Source: an uncultured Muribaculaceae bacterium (lineage in GTDB: Bacteria > Bacteroidota > Bacteroidia > Bacteroidales > Muribaculaceae). Taken from it: a DNA stretch of 15,349 nucleotides. Each line of letters begins with the position of its first letter. The first letter of the stretch is position 1. A program made the translations under genes and the position numbers. Location: the NCBI GenBank assembly GCA_934590135.1, contig CAKTOT010000050.1, forward strand, positions 1 through 15,349, given 5' to 3'. The notes below the pieces were generated by a model, which saw only the letters and a list, made by a program, of their open reading frames with translations, searched no databases and was not told the DNA's origin. Shown here piece by piece: positions 6,211 to 14,004 of the stretch.

Positions 6211-7773
6211 TCATCCGATGATTACTTCCATAGGCGAGAGGTCACGGGTAATACCGTCAGGTCCTTTGGCTTTGATTCGCGAGATATAGAAGCGATTGCC
6301 GCGGCGCAAGCGCTGGAAGGCTTGTTTCTGACGCGCCGAGAATTGTGCTCCTGCCGAGACTTCGGGTATTGCATTGCCCATAGAGTCGAAAATGACCGTC
6401 TCGAAGGATAGTACCGTGAACGGTGTATCCAGCAGGCCGTCGTCTATGGCGGCGGAGAGGCCCTTGGCGGCCAACAACAGGGTCTTCGAGAACGGGCGTC
6501 CGCCTTTGTAGTGGTCGCTGTTGCCCTTGCTGTCTGTGAAGGCTATGAAGGCTGTCGGGTCGGGCAGACGACGTATACGGAAGGATGTCGTGCCCACCTG
6601 AGTGGAACGTCCATCGATATTGGCGGTGACGGTGACCACGGCTGTATTGCCGGGCGCTGCCGTGGGGCGAGCCACCCAATGGTCGCCGCTGCGTTGCAGA
6701 CTGCCGCCGCTCATGGAGGCACTGATGCCGTCCATGGGCACGCCGGGGACAGAGATGCTTATTGGGTTGTTGATACCGGCATACAAGACGTTCATCATCG
6801 TGGCCGAGACGGTAGCCATCGGCTCGATGACGGTATATTCGCTGGCGAAGTCGTGGCGAGTGACGGTTCCGTCGCCGTGGGGCACTTCGAGATAGCCCTT
6901 GTAGGTGAATTTGCCGGCCGTGCCGACAGTGGTGGTGAAATGTCCGTCAGCCAATTGGCGACCATTGACGAATATGCGCGGACGTGCCGTGGTGTCTACG
7001 GCGGCCAGGACGATGTCGGCGCTGTATTGTCCGCCGCGCATGACCATGCGCGAGTTGGGGATGACGAGGGCATCGAGCTTGTTGACACGTACGTCTCCGG
7101 CGTCCACTTGAGCCAACAGCGAGTTGAGCGCCTCGCCTTCGGCATACAGCAGGTCGTTCTGTATCTTGGTGAGTATGGTGACGGCGGCCACTACGGGCTG
7201 CTGGTCAAACTTGGCTTCTTCCCACAATTGCGGGGTGAGCTGGCCTTGACGTTTGACCGGAGCGGTGGACAAGGCGTCCTTGACGGTTGCGGCCTTGGCC
7301 GGATCCTGAATTTGCGTGACGATAAAATTGCGGTAGTTGTCGATGCTTTGGCGCAAGCGGCGTCCGTTGGGACTTCCGGGTGCCAGCATAACAACACTGG
7401 CGCTCTCGAGGTCGTCGCGTGCTTCAATTTTGTCGGGGTCGCCTTGCGGACCATCGGCCTTGCGGACTATGGCCCGTTTGAGCGAGTCTACCATGGCGAC
7501 CATTTGGTTGGTGGCCTGACGCACTTTGGCGGCACGATCCAGCCACGCCGAGCCTTTGTCGGGATTTTGTGCGGCAAAGGCTTCAAGCGTGCGGAAGATG
7601 TCCGCATTACGCCGACTGACGTTGGCATTGGAGCGCGTCAGTCCTTCGTGTACCTGTGTAAAGCCGTCCAGGACGTCCGACGAGACGTTAAGGGCGAGCA
7701 TAGCCGTCAAGACGATATACATCAGGTTTATCATCTTCTGGCGTGGTGACAGGCGTGTATTGTTTGCTCCCAT
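6211..7773 (-). CDS. gldM: Type IX secretion system motor protein PorM/GldM
   Basis: GldM/PorM is the periplasmic shaft of the T9SS motor. It is anchored by one transmembrane helix that packs with GldL and passes motion to the GldK/GldN ring. The 520 residues match the usual length. The signature N terminus MGANNTRLSPRQKMINLMY leads into the single membrane helix (about 14-34, ending in LALNVSSDVLDGF), followed by a long periplasmic part. That part has a helical segment (about 35-225, including RRNADIFRTLEAFAAQNPDK) and then beta-rich domains to the C terminus (SPMEVIIG), consistent with the four-domain architecture known for this family. It starts 84 bases after gldL. Its TGA stop overlaps an ATG (ATGA at 6211-6214) that may couple its translation to gldN. 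Confidence 0.96.
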   Translation of the reverse strand: MGANNTRLSPRQKMINLMYIVLTAMLALNVSSDVLDGFTQVHEGLTRSNANVSRRNADIFRTLEAFAAQNPDKGSAWLDRAAKVRQATNQMVAMVDSLKRAIVRKADGPQGDPDKIEARDDLESASVVMLAPGSPNGRRLRQSIDNYRNFIVTQIQDPAKAATVKDALSTAPVKRQGQLTPQLWEEAKFDQQPVVAAVTILTKIQNDLLYAEGEALNSLLAQVDAGDVRVNKLDALVIPNSRMVMRGGQYSADIVLAAVDTTARPRIFVNGRQLADGHFTTTVGTAGKFTYKGYLEVPHGDGTVTRHDFASEYTVIEPMATVSATMMNVLYAGINNPISISVPGVPMDGISASMSGGSLQRSGDHWVARPTAAPGNTAVVTVTANIDGRSTQVGTTSFRIRRLPDPTAFIAFTDSKGNSDHYKGGRPFSKTLLLAAKGLSAAIDDGLLDTPFTVLSFETVIFDSMGNAIPEVSAGAQFSARQKQAFQRLRRGNRFYISRIKAKGPDGITRDLSPMEVIIG

Positions 7774-7857
7774 TTAGGTGTTTGGGTGGTGGTTTATCTG
7801 GTGTGGTGTTGTTTGTCGGCTATAATGGTTGTTATAGCTGTAATGGCTTTATGTGTC

Positions 7858-8814
7858 TTATTGTTGCGGCGCTTCGGGCTGTTGAGACTGCGCAGCTGTG
7901 GCGGCGGCCTGTGCGGCGGCTGCGGGGTTGTACATATTGATGGTCATGGCGGTAATCATCTTTTCGTACACGGCGTTGAGCTGTTGCATATAGCGAGCCA
8001 TCTTCTCGGTCTCCTCGCAGTAGCGGCTGCTTTGGCTGGCGCTCTTCTCGTACATATCGCGTATGTCCTTGATGCCTTGGTTGACGCGGTCTATCGAGTC
8101 CAGCTGCGAGGATATACTGCGCAGTTGTATCTCGTAGATGGTATTGAGGCCCTGGATGTTGTGGCTCAGATCGCCCATTTGCTGAACGTAGCCTTGGGAC
8201 GAGCGCGTGATGTTTTCGGAATTTTCGGTGATGGCGCGATAGCTTTCGAGCAATATCTCGGAGACTTTATTGAGAGCCTCGGTGGACTGCTGCAACTGCT
8301 GCATCTGCGCCGTGGTGGCGGCCATCTGTTCGATGTATGCTTGGGTGGCCGAAGCGACGTCTGCGGGTGCTTGCGATTGGTCGGCTGCGGGCTGTGTCGG
8401 CACTGCCGCCACGGGTTGTCCTCCTTGATATTGGCCGCCTACATACACGACGCCCGTGACGCCTGTGGTCGGTGCGTCAACAGCTTCGTCCCCGACGGCG
8501 GCTTCGGGCTCGTCCGTAAGGGATTGGGGTGTCTCGACTGCTTCATCGTCTTCGCGGTCAAGTTGGGGGTAGACTTTTTCCCAGTTGTATTCGCGCGGCG
8601 GGCGGTCGAAGGCGGTGAGTACGAACATCAGAACCTCGGTGCCCATACCGATGGACAGCAGCATATTGCCGCCCGGGAGGTGAAGGATTTTGAAGAGCGC
8701 GCCCCAGATGACGACGGCGGCGCCGATGGAGTATGCAAAGTTGAAGAAGCGCTGGCCTTTGGTGCTTGAAATCCAAGCGCCGACGCCTTTCTTGTATTTT
8801 TTCAGTTTGACCAT
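7858..8814 (-). CDS. gldL: Type IX secretion system motor protein PorL/GldL
   Basis: GldL/PorL is the inner-membrane stator that uses the proton gradient to drive the T9SS. Its two membrane helices are at about 22-43 (FFNFAYSIGAAVVIWGALF) and 50-68 (GNMLLSIGMGTEVLMFVL). The membrane-buried acid at residue 60, in GMGTEVLMF, corresponds to the family glutamate known to be needed for motor function. The rest is predicted cytoplasmic. It contains an acidic linker, a Gly/Gln/Pro-rich stretch (YVGGQYQGGQPVAAVP), a long coiled coil (QQSTEALNKVSEILLESYR and further), and an Ala/Gln-rich end. The total of 318 residues is typical. It follows gldK by 108 bases, a gap that contains a 7-bp hairpin. Confidence 0.96.
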   Translation of the reverse strand: MVKLKKYKKGVGAWISSTKGQRFFNFAYSIGAAVVIWGALFKILHLPGGNMLLSIGMGTEVLMFVLTAFDRPPREYNWEKVYPQLDREDDEAVETPQSLTDEPEAAVGDEAVDAPTTGVTGVVYVGGQYQGGQPVAAVPTQPAADQSQAPADVASATQAYIEQMAATTAQMQQLQQSTEALNKVSEILLESYRAITENSENITRSSQGYVQQMGDLSHNIQGLNTIYEIQLRSISSQLDSIDRVNQGIKDIRDMYEKSASQSSRYCEETEKMARYMQQLNAVYEKMITAMTINMYNPAAAAQAAATAAQSQQPEAPQQ

Positions 8815-8861
8815 AGCGTGGTGTGCTGTGTTGTAGGTGTTTTTGTATTGGTGTTATCCGT

Positions 8862-8883
8862 ATTTGCGAAGCGTTCCGCAAAT
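8862..8883 (-). other. Hairpin in the gldK-gldL gap
   Basis: ATTTGCG (8862-8868) and CGCAAAT (8877-8883) are perfect 7-bp arms around an 8-base loop. They lie in the 108-base space between the gldK stop and the gldL start, the longest gap in the T9SS operon. No T-tract follows on the - strand, so it is not a typical terminator. It could mark RNA processing or tune expression of the two halves of the operon; that is inference. Confidence 0.35.
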
Positions 8884-8922
8884 TTCTGTTTTTGTCAACT
8901 GATTTGTCGTTCTTGACGGTGC

Positions 8923-10377
8923 TTATTTCTTGTAATTGGCCTTGGTACCGCGTGCAAATCCTATCTGCGTACGCACGCAACGGAAGCCTATGTATGAGCG
9001 TTGTTCGTTTTGGAATTCCCACATACGGAGGTCGCTGCGGATGTTGTGTGCAACGTCTTTCCACGAGCCGCCGCGTACGATTTTGCGTTTGAGGCGGTAG
9101 GGGTCTTCCTTGGCGGCGTTGTAGCGATATTCGGGGTTGAGGTCGTTGGTGATTTTGCCTACGCTTTCGGTGTAGGCCGTGGATGTCCATTCGCTGACGT
9201 TGCCGGCCATATCATAGAGGCCGAAGTCGTTGGGAGCGTAAGTACCTACGCGCGAGGTGATGAGTTGTCCGTCTTTGACGTAGTTGCCTTCCTGAGGTTT
9301 GAAATTGGCGTAGAAGCAGCCCTTGTCGTCGCTCATGGTGAGGTCTCCGTCCCAGGGATACATATTTTCGTTGACGCCGGCGCGTGCCGCATATTCCCAT
9401 TCGGCATCGGTGGGCAGGCGGTAAGGTTCGACATATACGCCTTCTTTGCCCAAGGCGCGGCGCAGGTAGTCGGTACGCCAGTTGCAGAAGGCGTTGGCCT
9501 GCTCCCAGCTGACGCCTACCACGGGATAATCCGAGTATCCGCCGTGAGCGAAGTACATACGCACGTATGGTTCGTTGTAGGCGTTTTCGAAGTCGTTGAC
9601 CCATGCCGTGGTATCGGGATAGACGTTGACGATGTATGTGTTCAGGAAGTCGTAGTCGCCGGTGAGACCGCGGGTGATGGTTTCGCGCACAATCTGCCCC
9701 TCGTCATTGAAGTATGCCGTATCCTTGGAGATGATGGGTACATCGGTGGGCGTGGGCACATCGGTATTGTATATGCGGCGAGTGGGATCCAAGCGATTTT
9801 TGCGCTTGGCGGCCTCGGTGTGGTTGTATATTTCGTAGCGATAGTTGAGCTGCGTGGGGTCAAGCTCGCGCACTCCGGTGATGGGGTTGGTGCGGTATAC
9901 GCTTTCGATGGCACGCTGCTCGTCTTCGTTGGGGTTGCGCCAGGGTATGGCTTTATTCCAATTGAGGTGGGGCTTGACGGGATTGCCCTGGCGGTCTTCT
10001 TCGATTTTGAATTCCTCGTTGCCGCCATATGCCGGGTCGGCGAGACGCTCACGGATAATGGAATCGCGCACCCAGAATACAAATTGCTTGTACTTGGCGT
10101 TGGTGATTTCGGTCTCGTCCATCCAGAATCCGTCGACGCTGATGCCGCGTGCATCGGCGGGGAGGTTCCAGGCACTATCGGCCTTTTGCACGCCTACTTC
10201 CATGGAGCCTCGGTCGACGAGGACCATGCCGTAGGGCGTGGGTTCGGTCCACGAGGTGCCGCCCACTCCGGTGACTTCGCCTCCGGCAGCACTGCGCGAT
10301 CCGGTGGCGCAAGCGCCCAGGACCACGGCCAGGGCCGCGGTCGACAGAGCTATGATTGTCTTGGTTGGTTTGTCCAT
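8923..10377 (-). CDS. gldK: Type IX secretion system lipoprotein PorK/GldK
   Basis: GldK/PorK is the outer-membrane-anchored lipoprotein that forms the periplasmic ring with GldN. The 484 residues begin with a lipoprotein signal peptide: MDKPTKTIIALSTAALAVVL, then GAC, with the lipidated Cys at 23. The body has the fold of formylglycine-generating enzyme (FGE/sulfatase-modifying family): DGFWMDETEITNAKYKQFV (82-100), YPVVGVSWEQANAFCNW (284-300), LPTDAEWEYAARAG (321-334), DMAGNVSEW (389-397), RGGSW (436-440) and GFRC (464-467). A long insertion separates the first two blocks, as is usual in GldK. There is no Cys between RGGSW and GFRC, where FGE enzymes keep catalytic cysteines, so this is a structural rather than enzymatic protein. 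It lies 64 bases after porP in the operon. Confidence 0.96.
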   Translation of the reverse strand: MDKPTKTIIALSTAALAVVLGACATGSRSAAGGEVTGVGGTSWTEPTPYGMVLVDRGSMEVGVQKADSAWNLPADARGISVDGFWMDETEITNAKYKQFVFWVRDSIIRERLADPAYGGNEEFKIEEDRQGNPVKPHLNWNKAIPWRNPNEDEQRAIESVYRTNPITGVRELDPTQLNYRYEIYNHTEAAKRKNRLDPTRRIYNTDVPTPTDVPIISKDTAYFNDEGQIVRETITRGLTGDYDFLNTYIVNVYPDTTAWVNDFENAYNEPYVRMYFAHGGYSDYPVVGVSWEQANAFCNWRTDYLRRALGKEGVYVEPYRLPTDAEWEYAARAGVNENMYPWDGDLTMSDDKGCFYANFKPQEGNYVKDGQLITSRVGTYAPNDFGLYDMAGNVSEWTSTAYTESVGKITNDLNPEYRYNAAKEDPYRLKRKIVRGGSWKDVAHNIRSDLRMWEFQNEQRSYIGFRCVRTQIGFARGTKANYKK

Positions 10378-10441
10378 ATTATGGTGTATGTGGTAATGCT
10401 ATGTAGTGTCTCTTGTGATGTCTTTGTCTCTTAGTGTGTTG

Positions 10442-11455
10442 TCACATCAGGCGTATAGCCTTGTGCCGGTAGGGGTTTTTGGCGCCGAGGTTCAGCTTCA
10501 GGCTATACCCGGCGGTGATTTCGTGGCTGCCGGACGAGGCTTTGGCTATGGCGCTGGTGGGATAGTCGTAGGAGTACTCGATAAAGAATCCCTTGAAGGT
10601 GGCGCCAACCACGGCGTAGGCCGCATCGTTATAGCGATAGCCCACACCGAAGGTCAGGAATTTGCTGTAGCTGGCGCGTGCGGTGACTTCGGCGGTATAG
10701 AACGTGAAGTCGGTGCGCACAAGCATTGACGGCATCAATTCAAATAACGTATTTTTCAGCGGAATATTGCTTCCGGCCATGAAATAGAGCGTGCGCCCGG
10801 TCTTGAATTCGTAGATGTTTTTGGCCGAGGCATCGCCGGCGTCGTTGCTCAGCGTGACCGTGGGGGCGGTCAGGTGGCTGCACGATACGCCGGCCCAGAA
10901 TTTGGGGTGCTGATACCAAATGCCGACGCTGACATCGAAGGCTGTGCCGTGAAGGTCTTGCGTGGGTATGCCGTCGTCGGTACCCTGGTGGTAATCGTCT
11001 TCGTCTGGCAGGTAGACTTCGCTGCCTTTGAAGGACTGGTCGTACATACCCAGGGCTACGCCGCCGGTGAATTCGCCGCCCCATTTCTTGAATTTATATC
11101 CTATCTGAGCGTGCAAATTGAGCGTGCGGTACAGGCCGATGCTTTCCTGCGAGATGACCACGCCCGTTCCGAAGCGCTTGCCCAGGAATTTGAAGGGCAT
11201 ATCGGCGGTGGCGGCGAAGGTCTTGGGGGCGTTGTCTATGCCCAACCATTGCAGGCGCGCGCCGCCGCGTATGCGCAGGTAGTCGGTCTGGCCGACTGCT
11301 GCGGGGTTGTAGTATGTCGGGACGTTGTAGTACTGCGTGAAGGTGGCATCGGTTTGCGCGGCCGCCTTGGTGCACGGGCACAGCAACACTGCCGCCGCCA
11401 TCAGGCGCAGGCACCGATGTCGCAATTGGGTATTATATGTCTTGTGGCCGGTCAT
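10442..11455 (-). CDS. porP: PorP/SprF family type IX secretion system outer-membrane protein
   Basis: PorP/SprF proteins are outer-membrane beta-barrels tied to the T9SS; PorP is needed for secretion in Porphyromonas gingivalis. The 337 residues start with a signal peptide (hydrophobic LMAAAVLLCPC, cut near KAAA-Q). The family hallmark follows at once: ATFTQYYNVPTYYNPAAVG, then GARLQWLGIDNAPKTF. Further on is a series of amphipathic beta strands (GTGVVISQESIGLYRTLNL, FLTFGVGYRYN, GFFIEYSYDYP), then GSHEITAGYSLKLNL, and the end HKAIRLM, like the basic tails of relatives. Its ATG overlaps the porT stop as ATGA (11452-11455), which implies translational coupling to porT. It is followed by gldK after 64 bases, the order known from P. 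gingivalis porPKLMN. Confidence 0.93.
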   Translation of the reverse strand: MTGHKTYNTQLRHRCLRLMAAAVLLCPCTKAAAQTDATFTQYYNVPTYYNPAAVGQTDYLRIRGGARLQWLGIDNAPKTFAATADMPFKFLGKRFGTGVVISQESIGLYRTLNLHAQIGYKFKKWGGEFTGGVALGMYDQSFKGSEVYLPDEDDYHQGTDDGIPTQDLHGTAFDVSVGIWYQHPKFWAGVSCSHLTAPTVTLSNDAGDASAKNIYEFKTGRTLYFMAGSNIPLKNTLFELMPSMLVRTDFTFYTAEVTARASYSKFLTFGVGYRYNDAAYAVVGATFKGFFIEYSYDYPTSAIAKASSGSHEITAGYSLKLNLGAKNPYRHKAIRLM

Positions 11456-12210
11456 TCAAAGTAGAATGTGAGGACTATCATTTTGGACGTCGCTTTTTTC
11501 AGCGCGTTTGTATACTTGAGTTTCTGCGGGTCATCGGCGAGATCGGGGCGGTCGTGTTGCAACACGTCGGTGAGGCCGATGCAGAATTTTATCTCGGGAT
11601 TGAGCTTGAAGTACGGCAGGTAGAAGTCGCAGCCGAAGCCGACACTGAGGTAGCAGTCGGTACTCTTGAGTTTGAGCGCCTCGTTGCGCTTCTTGGACAC
11701 ATCGAAAGCGGGCATGACACCCACCACGCCGTAGGGGCGAGCATTGCGGTAGCGCTTGGACGCGAATTTCAGGTCTATAGGTGCGACTACATAGGCGCTC
11801 TTGAGATTGAGGCGTTCTTCGCCGCCGTCGCCGGTGACGTCTATCATGCGGATGTCGCGGTTGCCGAAGTACATTCCGGGGGACAGTCGCAGACTGAACC
11901 ACTCGTTCAGTCGCAGGTCAAAAAGGCCGTTGACACAAAATCCGGGCGAGAAGGACGGCTCTTCCATATACCAAGTCTGGCCGTCCTCGGTAGCAACGCC
12001 GTTATGCGTAAATTTGAGGTCCTGTGTATGCAGACCCACCGAAAAGCCTAAATGCCAGCGTCGCAAATCGGCATACGGACGGTTGAGCACCTTGTCGTTG
12101 AAGCTCTTGGCACACACAGATGAAGTCATCGGCAGCAGCGCGCACAGCGCTACCGCCACAGCCATCGCCGTGCGCAGGCACAGCCTTTTATGGTGCTTCG
12201 GTATTCTCAT
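11452..12210 (-). CDS. porT: PorT-like type IX secretion outer-membrane beta-barrel protein
   Basis: PorT was the first T9SS protein linked to gingipain secretion in P. gingivalis. From the start MRIPKHHKRLCLRTAMAVA the protein is 252 residues, close to the known size of PorT, with a signal peptide cut after SVCA (34). An earlier in-frame ATG at 12426 would hide the signal peptide behind 72 unlikely residues. The barrel pattern is clear: RRWHLGFSVGLHTQDLKF, FSLRLSPGMYFGNRDIRM, PIDLKFASKRYRNARPYGVV, LSVGFGCDFYLPYFKLNPE, and the terminal strand MIVLTFYFE, ending in an aromatic-x-aromatic pattern typical of barrel proteins. The call rests on remembered family motifs, not a search. It heads the operon and overlaps porP by ATGA. 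An outer-membrane beta-barrel of another family is the main alternative. Confidence 0.82.
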   Translation of the reverse strand: MRIPKHHKRLCLRTAMAVAVALCALLPMTSSVCAKSFNDKVLNRPYADLRRWHLGFSVGLHTQDLKFTHNGVATEDGQTWYMEEPSFSPGFCVNGLFDLRLNEWFSLRLSPGMYFGNRDIRMIDVTGDGGEERLNLKSAYVVAPIDLKFASKRYRNARPYGVVGVMPAFDVSKKRNEALKLKSTDCYLSVGFGCDFYLPYFKLNPEIKFCIGLTDVLQHDRPDLADDPQKLKYTNALKKATSKMIVLTFYFE

Positions 12211-12553
12211 TTTTCTATTAAAATAACGGCCGCCGCCGTTTTTTATTGTATACAAGCCGTATTGACTCGCACCTGACCGCTCCGAAACGCTTTTCCGGAC
12301 TCCGACATAGGCCTCTGCACCGATGTATATTCCGTATATACCGCCCCGAACCGTCTGAGTTGTACCATTCCGTAAAACTTGCTTGACAAAATGCCGCGCT
12401 TTTTGCAGCACAACCAGCGAACACAACAGCCCACACTTGCATATTGTCGGCTCTCAACAGACGTTGTAATCTGCTGTGATGCACTATAATGCAGCTCTAT
12501 TTGTTAAAAAACGACCGACATCAATGGCTTGCAATATTTTTTTGGAAAATCAT
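12211..12553. other. Divergent intergenic region upstream of porT
   Basis: These 343 bases hold the porT leader hairpin and no credible gene. Short open frames on the - strand run through it but contain rare Cys/Arg-rich residue mixes and no family signal. A promoter for the leftward T9SS operon must lie here or further right, but no exact TAnnTTTG match was found on the - strand, so it may depend on another sigma factor or a poorer match. No RNA gene was recognised. Confidence 0.4.
12225..12240 (-). promoter_or_regulatory. GC-rich hairpin just upstream of porT
   Basis: AACGGC (12225-12230) and GCCGTT (12235-12240) pair around a 4-base loop, ending 14 bases before the porT ATG. On the - strand the hairpin is followed by the A/T-rich stretch that leads to the start codon. 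It would sit in the mRNA leader and could limit ribosome access to the first gene of the T9SS operon. On the + strand it is followed by TTTTATT and resembles a weak terminator, but no rightward gene ends here. Confidence 0.35.
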
Positions 12554-12584
12554 TTTGTTCTACGAGAAAATAGTTTTAACTTTG
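12554..12584 (+). promoter_or_regulatory. Bacteroides-type promoter of the protease-serpin operon
   Basis: TTTG (12554-12557) and TAACTTTG (12577-12584) match the -33 and -7 elements of the Bacteroides housekeeping promoter exactly, with a 19-base spacer. Transcription would begin near 12590, giving a leader of about 100 bases before the protease ATG. This is the best promoter match in the window. Confidence 0.7.
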
Positions 12585-12625
12585 GCGTCAGAAACCAAGA
12601 CCAATACCCAACGCAATATGTGCGG

Positions 12626-12694
12626 ATGATTGACCATACGCAATCACTCTGTTACAACAATAAGCTTTTCACTTCTTATAAACAACACCTATGA
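12626..12694 (+). CDS. Possible 22-codon leader peptide before the C10 protease
   Basis: An ATG at 12626 opens a 22-codon frame (MIDHTQSLCYNNKLFTSYKQ, then HL) whose TGA overlaps the protease ATG as ATGA at 12691-12694. It lies wholly within the predicted mRNA leader. The arrangement is what translational coupling would need. The peptide has no family signal and no obvious amino-acid run as in attenuators. It may be chance. Confidence 0.2.
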   Translation: MIDHTQSLCYNNKLFTSYKQHL

Positions 12695-13983
12695 GACAAT
12701 CCAAGTTTTTAACAACTCTCGCGGTAGCGCTGGCAACCCTTGCCTCTTGCAGCAATGAGCCGGCTATGGAGCTACGCGATGACGGCAGTCCGGACAAGAC
12801 CGCACTGCCCGAGACAAAAGACCAAGCACTTGTCGCCAAGGCGGTGAAGGCTCGTGGTTTCTTCTACTCGAAAGTCTCGCGGGCATCGGCAGCAGGTGCC
12901 ACCGTAGGCCATTATGTCACCAACAGCAGCCGCTCGGCAACGGACACCGTGCTGTCGGTGGTGAACTTCGCCGATGGACAAGGCTTCGTAATCCTGACAG
13001 ACAAAGCCGACAGTCCCGAAATCCTCGCCGTGACCGATGAAGGCACGCTCAACCTCACCAACATCGACAATCCCTCGCTCAAACTCTTCGTAGACAACGC
13101 AGTCGAAAACCTGCAAGGACGAGCTAAAGCCATTGGTAGCGGCTTAGACCCAACACGCCCCTACCTTACTGAGTCCGTAGACACATATGATACAATATTC
13201 AGCGTGGAACCAATGGTCAAAGTACATTGGGGACAGGATGCACCATACAACAACTATTGCCCTATTATATTGGGATCGGTTCGAGCTCCTGCTGGATGTG
13301 TTCCTATCGCTGCCGCCCAAATTATGACACACTACCAATATCCAAGCTATTTCGCTTGGGATGTCGAAGGAACCTCAACGATTATTTCGCTTGATTGGGA
13401 CAAGATTAACCGCCATGTTACAAGTGGAACTGATAAGGTTTCGGCTAATTGCCAAGACGATATCGACACTCATAACGTTATAGGGATGTTGGTTCGCAAA
13501 TTGGGTAAAGAGATCGGAGCCACATACACGCCTTTTGGCACAGGTGCAACCTTGCCCGGATTTAAGGACGGAATGTCATATTTCGGATATACTACTTCAG
13601 AAATAAAACAATTTGGGACAACGCCAACGGCTGTTTTTGACGGAACCCGGATATGGGCTGTCGGAGGTACATCTAGAACCTCGGATGGTCGCGATGCGAA
13701 ACATGTATTTTTGGTGGATGGCCGTAAATACATAAAGCATGACCACAAAAGTTATATATTAGACCCGGCAATAACACCTCCCGCCATCGTAGCGGTCGAT
13801 GAAGAGTATACAGTATACTATAACTATCACCATATCAATTGGGGGTGGGATGGTACGGCCAACGGTTATTATTACAATGGTTCTTTCAATTCGAAGAATC
13901 CCTATAAGCTTGATTATCCATCCGGCGGCGCAGGTAATTACAATTTCGCGTCTGATGCCTCATATGTCGAAGTCTCTAAATAA
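12691..13983 (+). CDS. C10 family (streptopain-like) cysteine protease, lipoprotein
   Basis: A 430-residue predicted surface or periplasmic protease of the papain-fold C10 family. The signal peptide ends in a lipobox (ATLASC), so Cys20 is probably lipidated. Residues about 60-150 resemble the inhibitory Spi-type propeptide of this family (GHYVTNSSRSATDTVLSVVN, then FADGQGFVILTDKADSPEIL). The catalytic domain starts near 175 with KVHWGQDAPYNNYCP. AGCVPIAAAQIMTHYQYP carries the nucleophile Cys203; DWDKIN and a KHVFLVDG segment with the catalytic His338 follow, then HINWGWDGTANGYY (381-394). All main active-site elements are present, so the zymogen looks intact. The usual Gly-Gly before and Ala after the catalytic His are replaced. 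There is no T9SS tail. Base composition falls sharply after about 13130. The serpin gene follows after 21 bases. Confidence 0.9.
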   Translation: MRQSKFLTTLAVALATLASCSNEPAMELRDDGSPDKTALPETKDQALVAKAVKARGFFYSKVSRASAAGATVGHYVTNSSRSATDTVLSVVNFADGQGFVILTDKADSPEILAVTDEGTLNLTNIDNPSLKLFVDNAVENLQGRAKAIGSGLDPTRPYLTESVDTYDTIFSVEPMVKVHWGQDAPYNNYCPIILGSVRAPAGCVPIAAAQIMTHYQYPSYFAWDVEGTSTIISLDWDKINRHVTSGTDKVSANCQDDIDTHNVIGMLVRKLGKEIGATYTPFGTGATLPGFKDGMSYFGYTTSEIKQFGTTPTAVFDGTRIWAVGGTSRTSDGRDAKHVFLVDGRKYIKHDHKSYILDPAITPPAIVAVDEEYTVYYNYHHINWGWDGTANGYYYNGSFNSKNPYKLDYPSGGAGNYNFASDASYVEVSK

Positions 13984-14004
13984 ATTTCTAAAATCACACG
14001 TAAT

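Noticed and set aside
4973..10434. Long + strand open frames opposite the T9SS genes (for example 4973-6073, 6511-7749, 7786-8769, 9001-10434)
   Set aside because: They are antisense shadows of recognised genes. Their translations are rich in Val/Gly/Ala with no family motifs, as expected from the reverse complement of GC-rich codons.
12211..12426. Upstream start (ATG at 12426) for PorT
   Set aside because: The extra 72 residues have no family match and would bury the signal peptide. The ATG at 12210 gives the expected length.
12243..12484. Short - strand open frames in the porT-protease intergenic region
   Set aside because: Residue composition is Cys/Arg-rich and non-protein-like, and no start region or family motif was seen.
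12383..12490. E. coli-like elements TTGACA (12383) and TATAAT (12485)
   Set aside because: They are not spaced as a pair and each lacks its partner. Bacteroidetes use a different promoter consensus, which is matched well further right at 12554-12584.
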